From: Thermohalobacter berrensis | GTDB taxonomy: Bacteria; Bacillota; Clostridia; Tissierellales; Thermohalobacteraceae | Length of the DNA stretch: 64,000 nucleotides | Direction of reading: 5' to 3' | Assembly (NCBI RefSeq): GCF_003609645.1 | Contig: NZ_MCIB01000010.1 | Span: forward strand, 1-64,000 | Shown here: piece by piece, positions 45,467 through 53,539 of the stretch | Layout: each line of letters opens with the position of its first letter | How positions within the stretch are numbered: position 1 is the stretch's first letter | Notes under the pieces: generated by a model | What the model was told of the DNA's origin: nothing | The model's database searches: none | Seen by the model: the letters and a program-made list of their open reading frames with translations, nothing else | Translations under genes and position numbers: made by a program

Positions 45467-46144
45467 ATGCAGAAAAAGTCACTCATGAAGCTAATAATAG
45501 TAGGGATAGTTTTAATTAGCAGTATAGTGTATGGAGTATCAGTAAATGAAAGGGAAGAAAAGACTTTAAATTTACATACAATTAGTGATAAAAAAGTAGT
45601 GAGCAAGTTAAAAAAAATAACTGAAAATGAAGAAAAAATGACTATTAAATCTAAAAATAATTTTGATGAAAAGATGATAGATTATACTAAAAATATAACT
45701 GGATTAACCCATGAAGAGGTTCTATATCTTTTAGGACAGTGTAAAAAAAAGGACTTAAACATTTTTGTAGTCCTAGGATTGATGAAGGTTGAAAGTAACT
45801 TTAATAAGTATTGTGTAGGGTCCCTTGGAGAAAGAGGATTAGGTCAATTAATGGAAAATACAGCAAAGCCTTTAGCTTATAATTTGGGGATAGAGTATGA
45901 TCCTGATAAATTATTTGAGCCTAAATATAACATACTCTTATTTACTACCCAACTGAAATACCTAAAAAAGTTGTTTGATAACGATATGCATAAAGTTTTA
46001 ACAGCCTATAATAGAGGACAATATGGTCTAAAAAGATATATGGCATCAAGAAGTGATAGAAAAAATCCTGCAAAAAGTGTATACTCAGATAAGGTTTTAG
46101 AATATGCAGTTAAGTATCAAAATGAATTTAAAAAATGGAAGTAA
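45467..46144 (+). CDS. Lytic transglycosylase (SLT domain)
   Basis: A 225-residue exported murein hydrolase. A signal/anchor helix (about 5-24: LMKLIIVGIVLISSIVYGVSV) is followed by a linker and an SLT domain from about 85. The catalytic Glu is in LGLMKVESNFNKY, with GSLGERGLGQLMENTAKPLA and LTAYNRGQYG as usual family motifs. Cleaves the glycan between MurNAc and GlcNAc with anhydro end formation. AAGGAGG precedes ATG 45467; single gene with own promoter and terminator. Confidence 0.9.
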   Translation: MQKKSLMKLIIVGIVLISSIVYGVSVNEREEKTLNLHTISDKKVVSKLKKITENEEKMTIKSKNNFDEKMIDYTKNITGLTHEEVLYLLGQCKKKDLNIFVVLGLMKVESNFNKYCVGSLGERGLGQLMENTAKPLAYNLGIEYDPDKLFEPKYNILLFTTQLKYLKKLFDNDMHKVLTAYNRGQYGLKRYMASRSDRKNPAKSVYSDKVLEYAVKYQNEFKKWK

Positions 46145-46176
46145 AAAGCATCCGTATTTATTATGGGTGCTTTTTT
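46143..46176 (+). terminator. Terminator of transglycosylase gene
   Basis: AAAAAGCATCCGT pairs with ATGGGTGCTTTTT around a loop of about eight bases, starting at the stop codon. Confidence 0.85.
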
Positions 46177-46283
46177 ATTATGCTTCAAATGAAAAAGATG
46201 TTATAAAAATGTAATATTTTATTTGAAGTGTTTATCTTATTTTTACAGTCTATAATAATAGAAAATAAAAAGGAGGAAAATGG

Positions 46284-47681
46284 ATGGACAGGAAAAATAA
46301 AGTTGGTATTTTATCCTTGGCTTTTACACTTATAGCTATAGGTGTCATTTTATTATTGGATAATTTTATAGATATAGATGTTATTAGAAGTTTATCAATA
46401 TTATGGCCAATAATAATTGTTTTATTTGGATTGGAGTTAATTATTAAGTACTTCATGTTGAAAAATGGGGAAAATGGGATAAAATTTCATGGATTAAGTA
46501 TACTTTTGCTCATCATAATTATCTTTATAACTTCAGCTATTTCTAATATCTATATTTATTTTCCTAATTTAGAAATTGGAGAATTTATTAATTACAACTA
46601 TAGATATAATTCAGAATTTAGTAAGGATTATGAAATAGACAAAAAAGCAAAATTATCTATAGATAATACTTTGGGGAATATTGACATAAAAAAAAGTAAG
46701 ATAGAAAATATAAAGATAAATACTACAGTAGAAATGGATCATAATGATGAAGAATATGCTCAAAAGGTAGCTAATGAAATTATAGAAATTTTAGAATTAA
46801 AAAATGAAATTAAAATAATAACAAAAACTAGAAATTATTTAGATAAAAGAGATAAAGTTGCTAATATTAGAGTGAATTTATCCATTTTAGTTCCAAAAGA
46901 TTTAGAAATAGATGTTAAAAATAGGCATGGAAATGTAATAGTAGAAGGAATAAAAGGACCAGTCAATGTAGTAAATGAACATGGAGAAATTAAAACTAAG
47001 TTAATAGAGAATAATGTTAATATAATCAATGCACATGGAGATATAAAAATTGAAAATATAAATGGCAATGTAAAAGTAGAAAATGAGCATGGGAATATAG
47101 AGGTAGATAAAGTTAGTCAGGATTTAATTGTAAAAAATCAATTTGGATCTATAGAAATTAATCAAGTAGAAGGAAATGCTAACATTACTAATTCACATGA
47201 TAAAATTAATGTAAAAAATGTAAAGGGGAAAACAGAAATCGATAGCAAGTTTTCTGAGGTTGAAGTGTCTAATGTTGGTGGAGATTTAGACATAAAAGGG
47301 GAGCATAGAGATATAATTATTAGTAAAGCAATGGAAAATGTTATGGTATTCAATAAATTTGGCGACATAGAAGTAGAAGGAGTTAACAAAAACATAAAGA
47401 TAAAAAACAATAATGGTGAAATAACTCTAAGTAATAATGAAAATATTGAGGGTAAAGTAGATATTGAAAATGAATTTGGCAATATTAAATTAGAACTTTC
47501 CAAAAATCAAGGAGGATATTTTAAAATATTTACTGATTCTGGAAAAGTAGATACAGACCTACCTTTTACAATAAAAAAGGATTTTAATGAAGAGTCAGTA
47601 GATGATAAGATAGGAAATAATAAATCTGAATTTTATATTCATAATGAGAGAGGAGATATTAGTATAGAGACTATTGATTAG
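46284..47681 (+). CDS. Membrane-anchored DUF4097 repeat protein (LiaF-like N-terminus)
   Basis: A 465-residue protein. Three N-terminal transmembrane segments (about 9-27, 35-55, 68-90) form a LiaI/LiaF-type region. From about 120 to the end is a right-handed beta-repeat of the DUF4097 kind, with some twelve units near 20 residues that reuse patterns such as NVKVENEHGNIEV and GDIKIENINGNV. The repeat is probably on the outside. First gene before an ECF sigma factor and its anti-sigma, which points to an envelope-stress role. AAGGAGG precedes ATG 46284. Confidence 0.8.
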   Translation: MDRKNKVGILSLAFTLIAIGVILLLDNFIDIDVIRSLSILWPIIIVLFGLELIIKYFMLKNGENGIKFHGLSILLLIIIIFITSAISNIYIYFPNLEIGEFINYNYRYNSEFSKDYEIDKKAKLSIDNTLGNIDIKKSKIENIKINTTVEMDHNDEEYAQKVANEIIEILELKNEIKIITKTRNYLDKRDKVANIRVNLSILVPKDLEIDVKNRHGNVIVEGIKGPVNVVNEHGEIKTKLIENNVNIINAHGDIKIENINGNVKVENEHGNIEVDKVSQDLIVKNQFGSIEINQVEGNANITNSHDKINVKNVKGKTEIDSKFSEVEVSNVGGDLDIKGEHRDIIISKAMENVMVFNKFGDIEVEGVNKNIKIKNNNGEITLSNNENIEGKVDIENEFGNIKLELSKNQGGYFKIFTDSGKVDTDLPFTIKKDFNEESVDDKIGNNKSEFYIHNERGDISIETID

Positions 47682-47705
47682 TCACTATATTGGATGGTGA
47701 TTTAT

Positions 47706-48302
47706 TTGGATGAGGAAAAGATAGTAGAAGAATTAAAAAAAGGTAATATGAATGTATTTTCACAATTAGTAGATATTTATAAAAATAGAATTTTTGCTGT
47801 AGCATATAAATTTACAAACAATTATACTGATACCCAAGATTTAGCTCAAGAAATTTTCCTAAAAATCTATAATGAAATAGATAAATTTAGATATGATTGC
47901 AAACTTTCTACTTGGATATATAAAATAGCAACTAATATGTGTATAGATTGGAAAAAACGCCATAAAAAAAGGAATTTTGTTGGCTATAATAGTTTAAATG
48001 ATAGTAGAAAGAATAATCTTATATTAAATATAAAAGATAAAGAACCTTTAACAGAAGAAAAAGTGATGTGTAAATATGACCAATACAAAATCCATCAAGC
48101 AATTTTTAACTTACCAAATATATATAAAACAGTTATAGTTATGTATCACTTTTACAATATGTCATATAATGAGATAGCTAAAGCCTTAGAGGTTTCAGTA
48201 AAGACTGTTGAAACAAGACTATACAGGGGAAGAAAGAAACTAAAAGAGGAATTAGTAAAGAACGTAGGTGGAGGTGATTTTGAATGGAATGTGAAGAAAT
48301 AA
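47706..48302 (+). CDS. ECF-type RNA polymerase sigma factor
   Basis: A 198-residue sigma-70 family, group 4 protein. Region 2 has FSQLVDIYKNRIFAVAYKFT and TDTQDLAQEIFLKIYNEIDKF with LSTWIYKIATNMCID; region 4 has LPNIYKTVIVMYHFYNMSYNEIAKALEVSVKTVETRLYRGRKKLK. TTG 47706 follows GGATGGTGAT with the spacing typical of this genome; ATG 47694 is an alternative inside that site. The anti-sigma gene overlaps by 19 bases. Confidence 0.93.
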   Translation: MDEEKIVEELKKGNMNVFSQLVDIYKNRIFAVAYKFTNNYTDTQDLAQEIFLKIYNEIDKFRYDCKLSTWIYKIATNMCIDWKKRHKKRNFVGYNSLNDSRKNNLILNIKDKEPLTEEKVMCKYDQYKIHQAIFNLPNIYKTVIVMYHFYNMSYNEIAKALEVSVKTVETRLYRGRKKLKEELVKNVGGGDFEWNVKK

Positions 48303-48712
48303 AAAGGAAAATTAGTATGTACTTTGAGGAAAGGCTTAGTGAATTGGATGTTAAATACGTAAAGGAACATATTAAAATATGTGAAAATTGTAGATTGGAA
48401 TTTAAGGAAATGGAAATCCTATTTGATATTCTTTCAAATCACGAAACTGTATATCCACCTATAGACTTTACAGATAAAGTTATAAATATAATAAAGAAGA
48501 AAAATCAATCAATAAGCTTAGAAAAATGGGGAAAAAGTCTTATAGCAGCCGGAATAATTTTAGCCCTATTAAATTTTGCTTCAATAGGAAATATAGTTGA
48601 TGAAATATCCTTATATGCTTATAAGAGTTCTCTTACAATAACTGAAAAAGTTTCACAACCGGTTATTGAGATAAGTAATAGTATAAAAAATTTGAAAGGG
48701 TTTATTAAATAA
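48284..48712 (+). CDS. Zinc-finger anti-sigma factor
   Basis: A 142-residue membrane protein. The N-terminal zf-HC2 (ZAS) domain has VKYVKEHIKICENCRLEF (His-x3-Cys-x2-Cys) and usually holds the ECF sigma factor inactive at the membrane. One transmembrane helix (about 82-100: GKSLIAAGIILALLNFASI) and a short C-terminal domain follow. Start ATG 48284 with GGAGGTGAT, overlapping the sigma gene, which suggests coupled translation. Confidence 0.9.
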   Translation: MECEEIKRKISMYFEERLSELDVKYVKEHIKICENCRLEFKEMEILFDILSNHETVYPPIDFTDKVINIIKKKNQSISLEKWGKSLIAAGIILALLNFASIGNIVDEISLYAYKSSLTITEKVSQPVIEISNSIKNLKGFIK

Positions 48713-48728
48713 AGGGAGGTTAAATCAT

Positions 48729-49277
48729 ATGGAAAATAAAAATGTTGAAAGTAAAAATACTGATTATAACAAAACATATCGCGTAAGTAAGTTTTGGGCA
48801 ACATTATTTTCATTTATACCTGGTGCAGGGCATATGTATTTAGGTTTTATGAATAGAGGATTACAGCTTATCACAGCATTCTTTATTATAATAAGTATAC
48901 CTAATATATTTCATTCAGCAGAATTTTTAAACTTTTTTTCAATTATTGTATGGGTTTATAGCTTTTTTGATTGTTACCATCTAAGAAAAAGACTTGAAGC
49001 ACAGGAAAATGTTAAAGATGAATTAATATTAGATATTAGTTCTAAAAAATTAAATTATTCTTATATAGGTATAGGACTTGTAGGTTTTGGAGGGTTAATT
49101 TTACTTGAAGAAATTTTATCGGAACTATCAATAATACTAGGACCTTCCGTTTATAATTTTGTTATTGGTTCTAATGTGTTGAGATTCTTAAGAGATTCTT
49201 TATTCCCACTTGCGTTGATAATTATAGGAATTACCTTATTAAAGAAGGGAAAGAAGGTAAAAGAATCACAAATTTAA
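48729..49277 (+). CDS. TM2-like multi-pass membrane protein
   Basis: A 182-residue membrane protein with about four to five hydrophobic segments. The early part AFWATLFSFIPGAGHMYLGFMNRGLQL-like stretch (K-x-W-A-T-L-F-S-F-I-P-G-A-G-H-M-Y-L-G) matches the TM2/DUF-type GAGHxYxG pattern. A second part includes LVGFGGLILLEEIL and ends in a lysine-rich tail. Fourth gene of the DUF4097-sigma-anti-sigma unit; function unknown. Confidence 0.7.
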   Translation: MENKNVESKNTDYNKTYRVSKFWATLFSFIPGAGHMYLGFMNRGLQLITAFFIIISIPNIFHSAEFLNFFSIIVWVYSFFDCYHLRKRLEAQENVKDELILDISSKKLNYSYIGIGLVGFGGLILLEEILSELSIILGPSVYNFVIGSNVLRFLRDSLFPLALIIIGITLLKKGKKVKESQI

Positions 49278-49318
49278 GGTTAAGCCAATTAATTGGCTTA
49301 ACCTTAAATTATTTTTTG
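49274..49318. terminator. 34-bp perfect palindrome, terminator-like
   Basis: TTAAGGTTAAGCCAATT (49274-49290) is followed directly by its exact reverse complement to 49307, then AT-rich DNA with a T6 run. It is the likely end of the sigma operon. The T-run is offset, so a protein-binding role is also possible. Confidence 0.65.
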
Positions 49319-49363
49319 AAATTTGATATACTACTATATGTAGTTTAAATTAGGGGTGTTGAT

Positions 49364-50410
49364 ATGACAAAAGAAAAAATAAAAAAATTTATGATTTATG
49401 GTGTGTATGGAGATATTTTAAAATATAAAAATGATATATTAACAACAGAAAAAGAGCCTTGGAAATCATATAATAAATGGCAGTGGTCTTATATAACTGA
49501 ATTATTAATATTAACTTTAAAATCTTTAATCCCTTCAACTAAAAGTGTAAAAACACAAATAGATTATAATAGATTTAGGGAAGAACTTAATTTGTGGTAT
49601 TACTATAGACATGGTTATAATGAAATATTATTAAAGTCAGCAAAAGGAAAATTACATAAAAGAAATTATTGGATTGATGAAGATGATAGTGTTTACAGTA
49701 GAATATTTCTAATAACTGCTTCTAATAAGGAGTTTAGTGAAGTAAAGGATGAAGTTATTAAAAATATACTATACACTACAGGTAATATTGAAAATCTCCT
49801 TGAAGGAATAGTATTATCAAAATTATTACATCTATTAATTAATGAAAATAATAGAAACATAAAGGACTTATTGAAGGAAGAAATAATACATTTATCTCAA
49901 AAAGATATTGTGGAAAAATATAGAAAACATTTTAGATTTGATATTAAAACTTATCCTAATAATTATACAATTGTCTTTGAAAAATTAAGAATATCAATAT
50001 TAAATTTACTTAACGGTATCAAAGAAAAGAGGTTTAAAAGACTAAAAATTTCCTTAGATATATTACAAGGAAATATAATCTATTTTGATAACATAGAATA
50101 TGATTTCTTCTTATATGGATTAATGAGCTTATTTATGCCAAGGACTAAAAAAATTGATTATGATAATATAAAACTTATAGAAAATTTAGCAATATATTTA
50201 AGTAAATTAAGAAATGGTAGGATACCTCCAGAAAATCTCTATATAAAAGATTATCATCTTCCTGATATTTTTAAGTTTAATGAAGGAGAGTTTTTTTTCC
50301 ACTCTCTTTTAAATAAATGTAAAGTTATAAAAAAGGAAAAAACAAATACATATATTAAAAGTTTAATATCATCTAAAACAGGTATGTATAGGTTTATTAA
50401 GATAAAATAA
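49364..50410 (+). CDS. Unknown protein, possibly degenerate ADP-ribosylglycohydrolase fold
   Basis: A 348-residue soluble protein not confidently assigned. Its start MIYGVYGDILKY and the following WSYITELLILTLKSLI recall the GAxxGDALG and W(T)DDTxM helices of ADP-ribosylglycohydrolases. DDSVYSRIFLITASNKEFSEV and TTGNIENLLEGIVLSKLLHLL resemble their NGAxMRIAP and AxAHxxPxxxxxxxA regions. The Mg-binding TDDT aspartates are absent, so activity is doubtful. The C-terminal half is lysine-rich with no motif I know. ATG 49364 follows AGGGGTG. Confidence 0.5.
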   Translation: MTKEKIKKFMIYGVYGDILKYKNDILTTEKEPWKSYNKWQWSYITELLILTLKSLIPSTKSVKTQIDYNRFREELNLWYYYRHGYNEILLKSAKGKLHKRNYWIDEDDSVYSRIFLITASNKEFSEVKDEVIKNILYTTGNIENLLEGIVLSKLLHLLINENNRNIKDLLKEEIIHLSQKDIVEKYRKHFRFDIKTYPNNYTIVFEKLRISILNLLNGIKEKRFKRLKISLDILQGNIIYFDNIEYDFFLYGLMSLFMPRTKKIDYDNIKLIENLAIYLSKLRNGRIPPENLYIKDYHLPDIFKFNEGEFFFHSLLNKCKVIKKEKTNTYIKSLISSKTGMYRFIKIK

Positions 50411-50434
50411 ATCCCCAGATAACTGGGGGTTTTA
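50410..50434 (+). terminator. Terminator after 49364 gene
   Basis: AATCCCCAG (50410-50418) pairs with CTGGGGGTT (50423-50431), followed by T-rich DNA. Confidence 0.82.
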
Positions 50435-50493
50435 TACTTTATCATTCTATGAACAAATTGTAACTTCTTTAATAAAGCTAAAAGGAATATTTT

Positions 50494-50712
50494 TTAGTCA
50501 TTTAAACAAAGGCTATGTTCTTCTTCAAGATATTTTAAAAATTCCTCCTCACTTGTATCTGCTAATTGACTTAATTCTTTAAGTATATTTTGTTTAAGTG
50601 CTAAGAAAGAATCTATATTAGTCTTTTTCCCAGTATATTCAAGGGCTTCTATTATCATCAACATGTCTTTTTTAGATATTTCAGCAATAGATATTTTATC
50701 AAACTCTTGCAT
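50494..50712 (-). CDS. Small acidic protein of unknown function
   Basis: A 72-residue soluble helical protein (MQEFDKISIAEISKKDMLMI and so on to LCLND), with a Glu-rich C-terminal half. Start ATG 50712 has GAAAGGAG nine bases before. No family recognised. A structured leader lies upstream on the same strand (50864-50822). Confidence 0.6.
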   Translation of the reverse strand: MQEFDKISIAEISKKDMLMIIEALEYTGKKTNIDSFLALKQNILKELSQLADTSEEEFLKYLEEEHSLCLND

Positions 50713-50821
50713 GGTCCATCTCCTTTCTAAAATAGTACGATTATTTCTTAAATTATATTTTCTACATAACCTAAAAAATACCTTCAAAAAAATATAAATT
50801 TCAACAAAATTATTCAATAAA

Positions 50822-50864
50822 AAGCGAGCAAAGCCCGTTTCACTAGGGAAACCTAGTTCTCCAT
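50822..50864 (-). other. Tandem-hairpin RNA element in minus-strand leader
   Basis: Read on the minus strand, GGAGA is followed by ACTAGG-TTTC-CCTAGT, then GAAA, then CGGGC-TTT-GCTCG and a T-run. Two compact stems with tetraloop-like caps end in T5, like a small riboswitch or attenuator before the 72-residue gene. It does not match a riboswitch I know; it could also be a simple terminator. Confidence 0.45.
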
Positions 50865-50885
50865 AAATATATTTTTCTATACAAT

Positions 50886-50913
50886 AAAAAAAGACCTGAA
50901 TATAGCAGGTCTT
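50886..50913 (-). terminator. Terminator of minus-strand 161-residue gene
   Basis: On the minus strand AAGACCTGC (50913-50905) pairs with CAGGTCTT (50898-50891), followed by T7. Confidence 0.85.
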
Positions 50914-51397
50914 AAAAACTTTCAGGGTCTTTTTCGAAAAATACCCTCTTACTCTTATTTTTTACATCATTTAATAACTTTAAGAAATTATCTATTTGCT
51001 TTTTAATTAATTTAGTATCTTCTGATGATATATTATAATAAAGGAATAAATCTTCAAAAGCTCTAACTGCCTTAGAAATTTCTTTATCAACCTCAATAAA
51101 TGACTCAAAGTTTCTACTATTTTTGGCATTTCTAAATTGTTTTATATCTATTTCAATAATTTTTACAACTTCCTCTTCAGAATCAAAAACTCCAGCAGAA
51201 ACAACATAAGGTCTAATTCTTTCTAAATAATATTTATTATCAGGAGTTATATGATATAAATATTCTATTTTGTAATCATCTAGTGAATATTGAACGATAA
51301 ACATAACATCATGAACCGATACAACCTTACAACCAAGCTCTTTGAGCTTATTCATACACATTTCATGCCTAATCTGTCTAATAGTTAAATATGGCAT
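50912..51397 (-). CDS. Protein of unknown function
   Basis: A 161-residue soluble protein, no recognised motif. It is mixed alpha/beta to about residue 80 (MPYLTIRQIRHEMCMNKLKE, VMFIVQYSLDDYKIEYLY) and then long amphipathic helices with a lysine-rich end. GGAGGTTATA precedes ATG 51397. Confidence 0.65.
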   Translation of the reverse strand: MPYLTIRQIRHEMCMNKLKELGCKVVSVHDVMFIVQYSLDDYKIEYLYHITPDNKYYLERIRPYVVSAGVFDSEEEVVKIIEIDIKQFRNAKNSRNFESFIEVDKEISKAVRAFEDLFLYYNISSEDTKLIKKQIDNFLKLLNDVKNKSKRVFFEKDPESF

Positions 51398-51538
51398 ATT
51401 ATAACCTCCACATACTATTTAGATTTAATTATATCATAAAATGTACAAAATTTTATAATGTTTACAAATAAAATATGATATTATAGCATTATAGCAATAT
51501 TAATTTTACTTTCTACTTATAAACTAAGGGTGATTATT

Positions 51539-52891
51539 GTGTTAAATGAAGTAATTAGTAAAAAGAGAATACATTTAATTTGGAAATTAGCTTGGCCTGT
51601 AATGTTAAGTCAAATTTTACAGACTCTCTTTGAAATAGCTGATATGTATTTCATTTCTAATATAGGAATTATAGAGGCTGTGGCTGCAACGGGAATTAGT
51701 ACTTCAATAATAGGGGTTTTAATAGTTTTTTCACAATTAATTGCCACTGGGACTATTGCATTGATTTCTAGAAAAACGGGAGAAAATGATATAGATGGAG
51801 TTTTAAATATATCTAAACAAGCATTAATTTTAGCTTTTATAATAGGATTAATATTATCTGTATTAATCTATATATATTCTCAAAATATAATCAATATTTT
51901 TAAAGTTGATAAAAATGTTGAAAAATATGCCCTTATATATTTAAAAATAGTACTGCTAAGTATACCTTTTATTTTTTTGAATCTTACAGGAAGAGCAGTT
52001 TTACAGGCACAAGGTGATGCAAAAACTCCAATGATAATATTTGCTTTGATGAATATACTTAATATCATTTTAGACCCTGCTTTAATTTATGGATTTTTAA
52101 TAATTCCTAAAATAGGGTACAGTGGTGCTGCTATAGCTACGGCAACATCTAATATAATTGCTTCTTTTTTTATGCTATATGTCATAAATAAAAAAGTATT
52201 TAATATAGGATTAACTAATATAATAAGGAATTTACAAATAAATATACATATAATGTTTAGGATTTTAAAGATAGGTTTTTATTCTGCCATTCAAGCAATA
52301 TCAAGACCTATTACAGGATTAGTCATGTACAAAATTGCTAATTATGCAGGTACAAATGCTGTAGCAGCTTTTACAATAGGAGTAAAAATGTTTAATTTAG
52401 TATTTATTTTTTTAACAGGATTAAATATGTCAATATCAGTTTTAACTGGACAAAATTTAGGGAAAAAGGACTTAAATACTGTTGAAGAAGTTGTCAAAGA
52501 CGGATTAAAACTTGCATTAGCTAATATGATAGTCTTTTTAATACCATATTTTTTATTTGCAAAACAGCTTATGATGTTTTTTACTTCAGATATTAGTGTT
52601 ATAAATATTGGTGTTAATTACTTAAGAATAACTTATGTAGGTATAGTATTTGTTATTTTTCCAATAGTATATGGAGGTGCTTTTGTAGGGGCTGGAGATA
52701 CAGCTCCACCTATGGTTGCTTCATTAGTAGCAAATTGGATTTTTAAAATTCCCTTTGCATATATTTTTAGTGAGATTTTAGGGATTGGTGCAAATGGTGT
52801 GTGGTTAGCTATAAGCTTATCCGTAATATTTGAGGCTATAATTGTTACAGTTTGGTTCAAAAAAGGTAAATGGAAATGTAAGGAAGTATAA
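51539..52891 (+). CDS. MATE family efflux transporter
   Basis: A 450-residue polytopic protein with twelve hydrophobic segments arranged as two halves. Landmarks: LAWPVMLSQILQTLFEIADM at the N-terminus, GRAVLQAQGDAKTPMI in the first half, and GLNMSISVLTGQNLGKKD, then GGAFVGAGDTAPPM in the second. Exchanges cationic drugs or metabolites for Na+ or H+. GTG 51539 is chosen because AAGGGTGAT precedes it; an in-frame GTG 51530 is within that site. Confidence 0.92.
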   Translation: MLNEVISKKRIHLIWKLAWPVMLSQILQTLFEIADMYFISNIGIIEAVAATGISTSIIGVLIVFSQLIATGTIALISRKTGENDIDGVLNISKQALILAFIIGLILSVLIYIYSQNIINIFKVDKNVEKYALIYLKIVLLSIPFIFLNLTGRAVLQAQGDAKTPMIIFALMNILNIILDPALIYGFLIIPKIGYSGAAIATATSNIIASFFMLYVINKKVFNIGLTNIIRNLQINIHIMFRILKIGFYSAIQAISRPITGLVMYKIANYAGTNAVAAFTIGVKMFNLVFIFLTGLNMSISVLTGQNLGKKDLNTVEEVVKDGLKLALANMIVFLIPYFLFAKQLMMFFTSDISVINIGVNYLRITYVGIVFVIFPIVYGGAFVGAGDTAPPMVASLVANWIFKIPFAYIFSEILGIGANGVWLAISLSVIFEAIIVTVWFKKGKWKCKEV

Positions 52892-52899
52892 ACATATAA

Positions 52900-52966
52900 A
52901 TACCTCCTCTAATATTATAAGTACTTATAATTTTAAATTACATATTATATTTAAAAGAGGAGGTAT
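52900..52966 (+). promoter_or_regulatory. Hairpin masking the amidase ribosome site
   Basis: ATACCTCCTCT (52900-52910) is an exact complement of AGAGGAGGTAT (52956-52966), the next gene's ribosome site. An 18-bp palindrome ATTATAAGTACTTATAAT (52914-52931) lies in the loop. The fold would hide the site, or the promoter may lie inside the loop. Confidence 0.5.
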
Positions 52967-52969
52967 AAA

Positions 52970-53494
52970 ATGAAAGGCCAATTTAACAAAACATTTACTA
53001 AATTATATCCATACGACAGAAATAAAGCTTATAATTATGCTAAAAGGTGGTCCTTTGACAGAAACCCCAAGTATTATGATTTTGAACATTTAGGAGGAGA
53101 TTGCACTAATTTTATTTCCCAAGTATTACATGCAGGTGGCTGTCCAATGAATTATAAAAAATGGACAGGATGGTATTATAAAAATCTAAATGAACGGTCA
53201 CCATCCTGGACAGGAGTAAATTTTTTATATGAATTCCTAATTAATAATAGTGAAAGAGGTCCTATAGCAGAAAAAGGTGATATAAATAAATTGCAAATAG
53301 GAGATATTATTCAACTTGATTTTGATGGTGATGGAAGTTTTGAACATTCTCTTGTAGTAGTAAAAATTAATAAACCTATAAGTTTAGACAACATTTTTAT
53401 CTCAACACATACTTATGATAGATTTAATTATCCCTTAAGTAATTACACTTATAGTGATATTAGGTTTATACACATATTAGGATATAAATATTAA
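52970..53494 (+). CDS. Amidase-domain (cysteine peptidase-like) protein
   Basis: A 174-residue protein of the Amidase_6 type found in sporulating Clostridia. YDRNKAYNYAKRWSFDRNPKYYDF, the Cys-containing LGGDCTNFISQVLHAGG (nucleophile candidate), and EHSLVVVKIN with its His, then ISTHTYDRFNYPLSNY, match the NlpC-like fold. No signal peptide is obvious. AGAGGAGG precedes ATG 52970 and can be masked by an upstream arm. Confidence 0.88.
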   Translation: MKGQFNKTFTKLYPYDRNKAYNYAKRWSFDRNPKYYDFEHLGGDCTNFISQVLHAGGCPMNYKKWTGWYYKNLNERSPSWTGVNFLYEFLINNSERGPIAEKGDINKLQIGDIIQLDFDGDGSFEHSLVVVKINKPISLDNIFISTHTYDRFNYPLSNYTYSDIRFIHILGYKY

Positions 53495-53539
53495 AACTAT
53501 GTTATAATGTTGATAAATTCTTTAAGGGGGAATTTTTAA

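Noticed and set aside
50822-50864. Cyclic-di-GMP riboswitch
   Set aside because: Superficial similarity (hairpin then GAAACGGGC) but the conserved GGACGCAAAGC and tetraloop receptor segments are missing on both strands.
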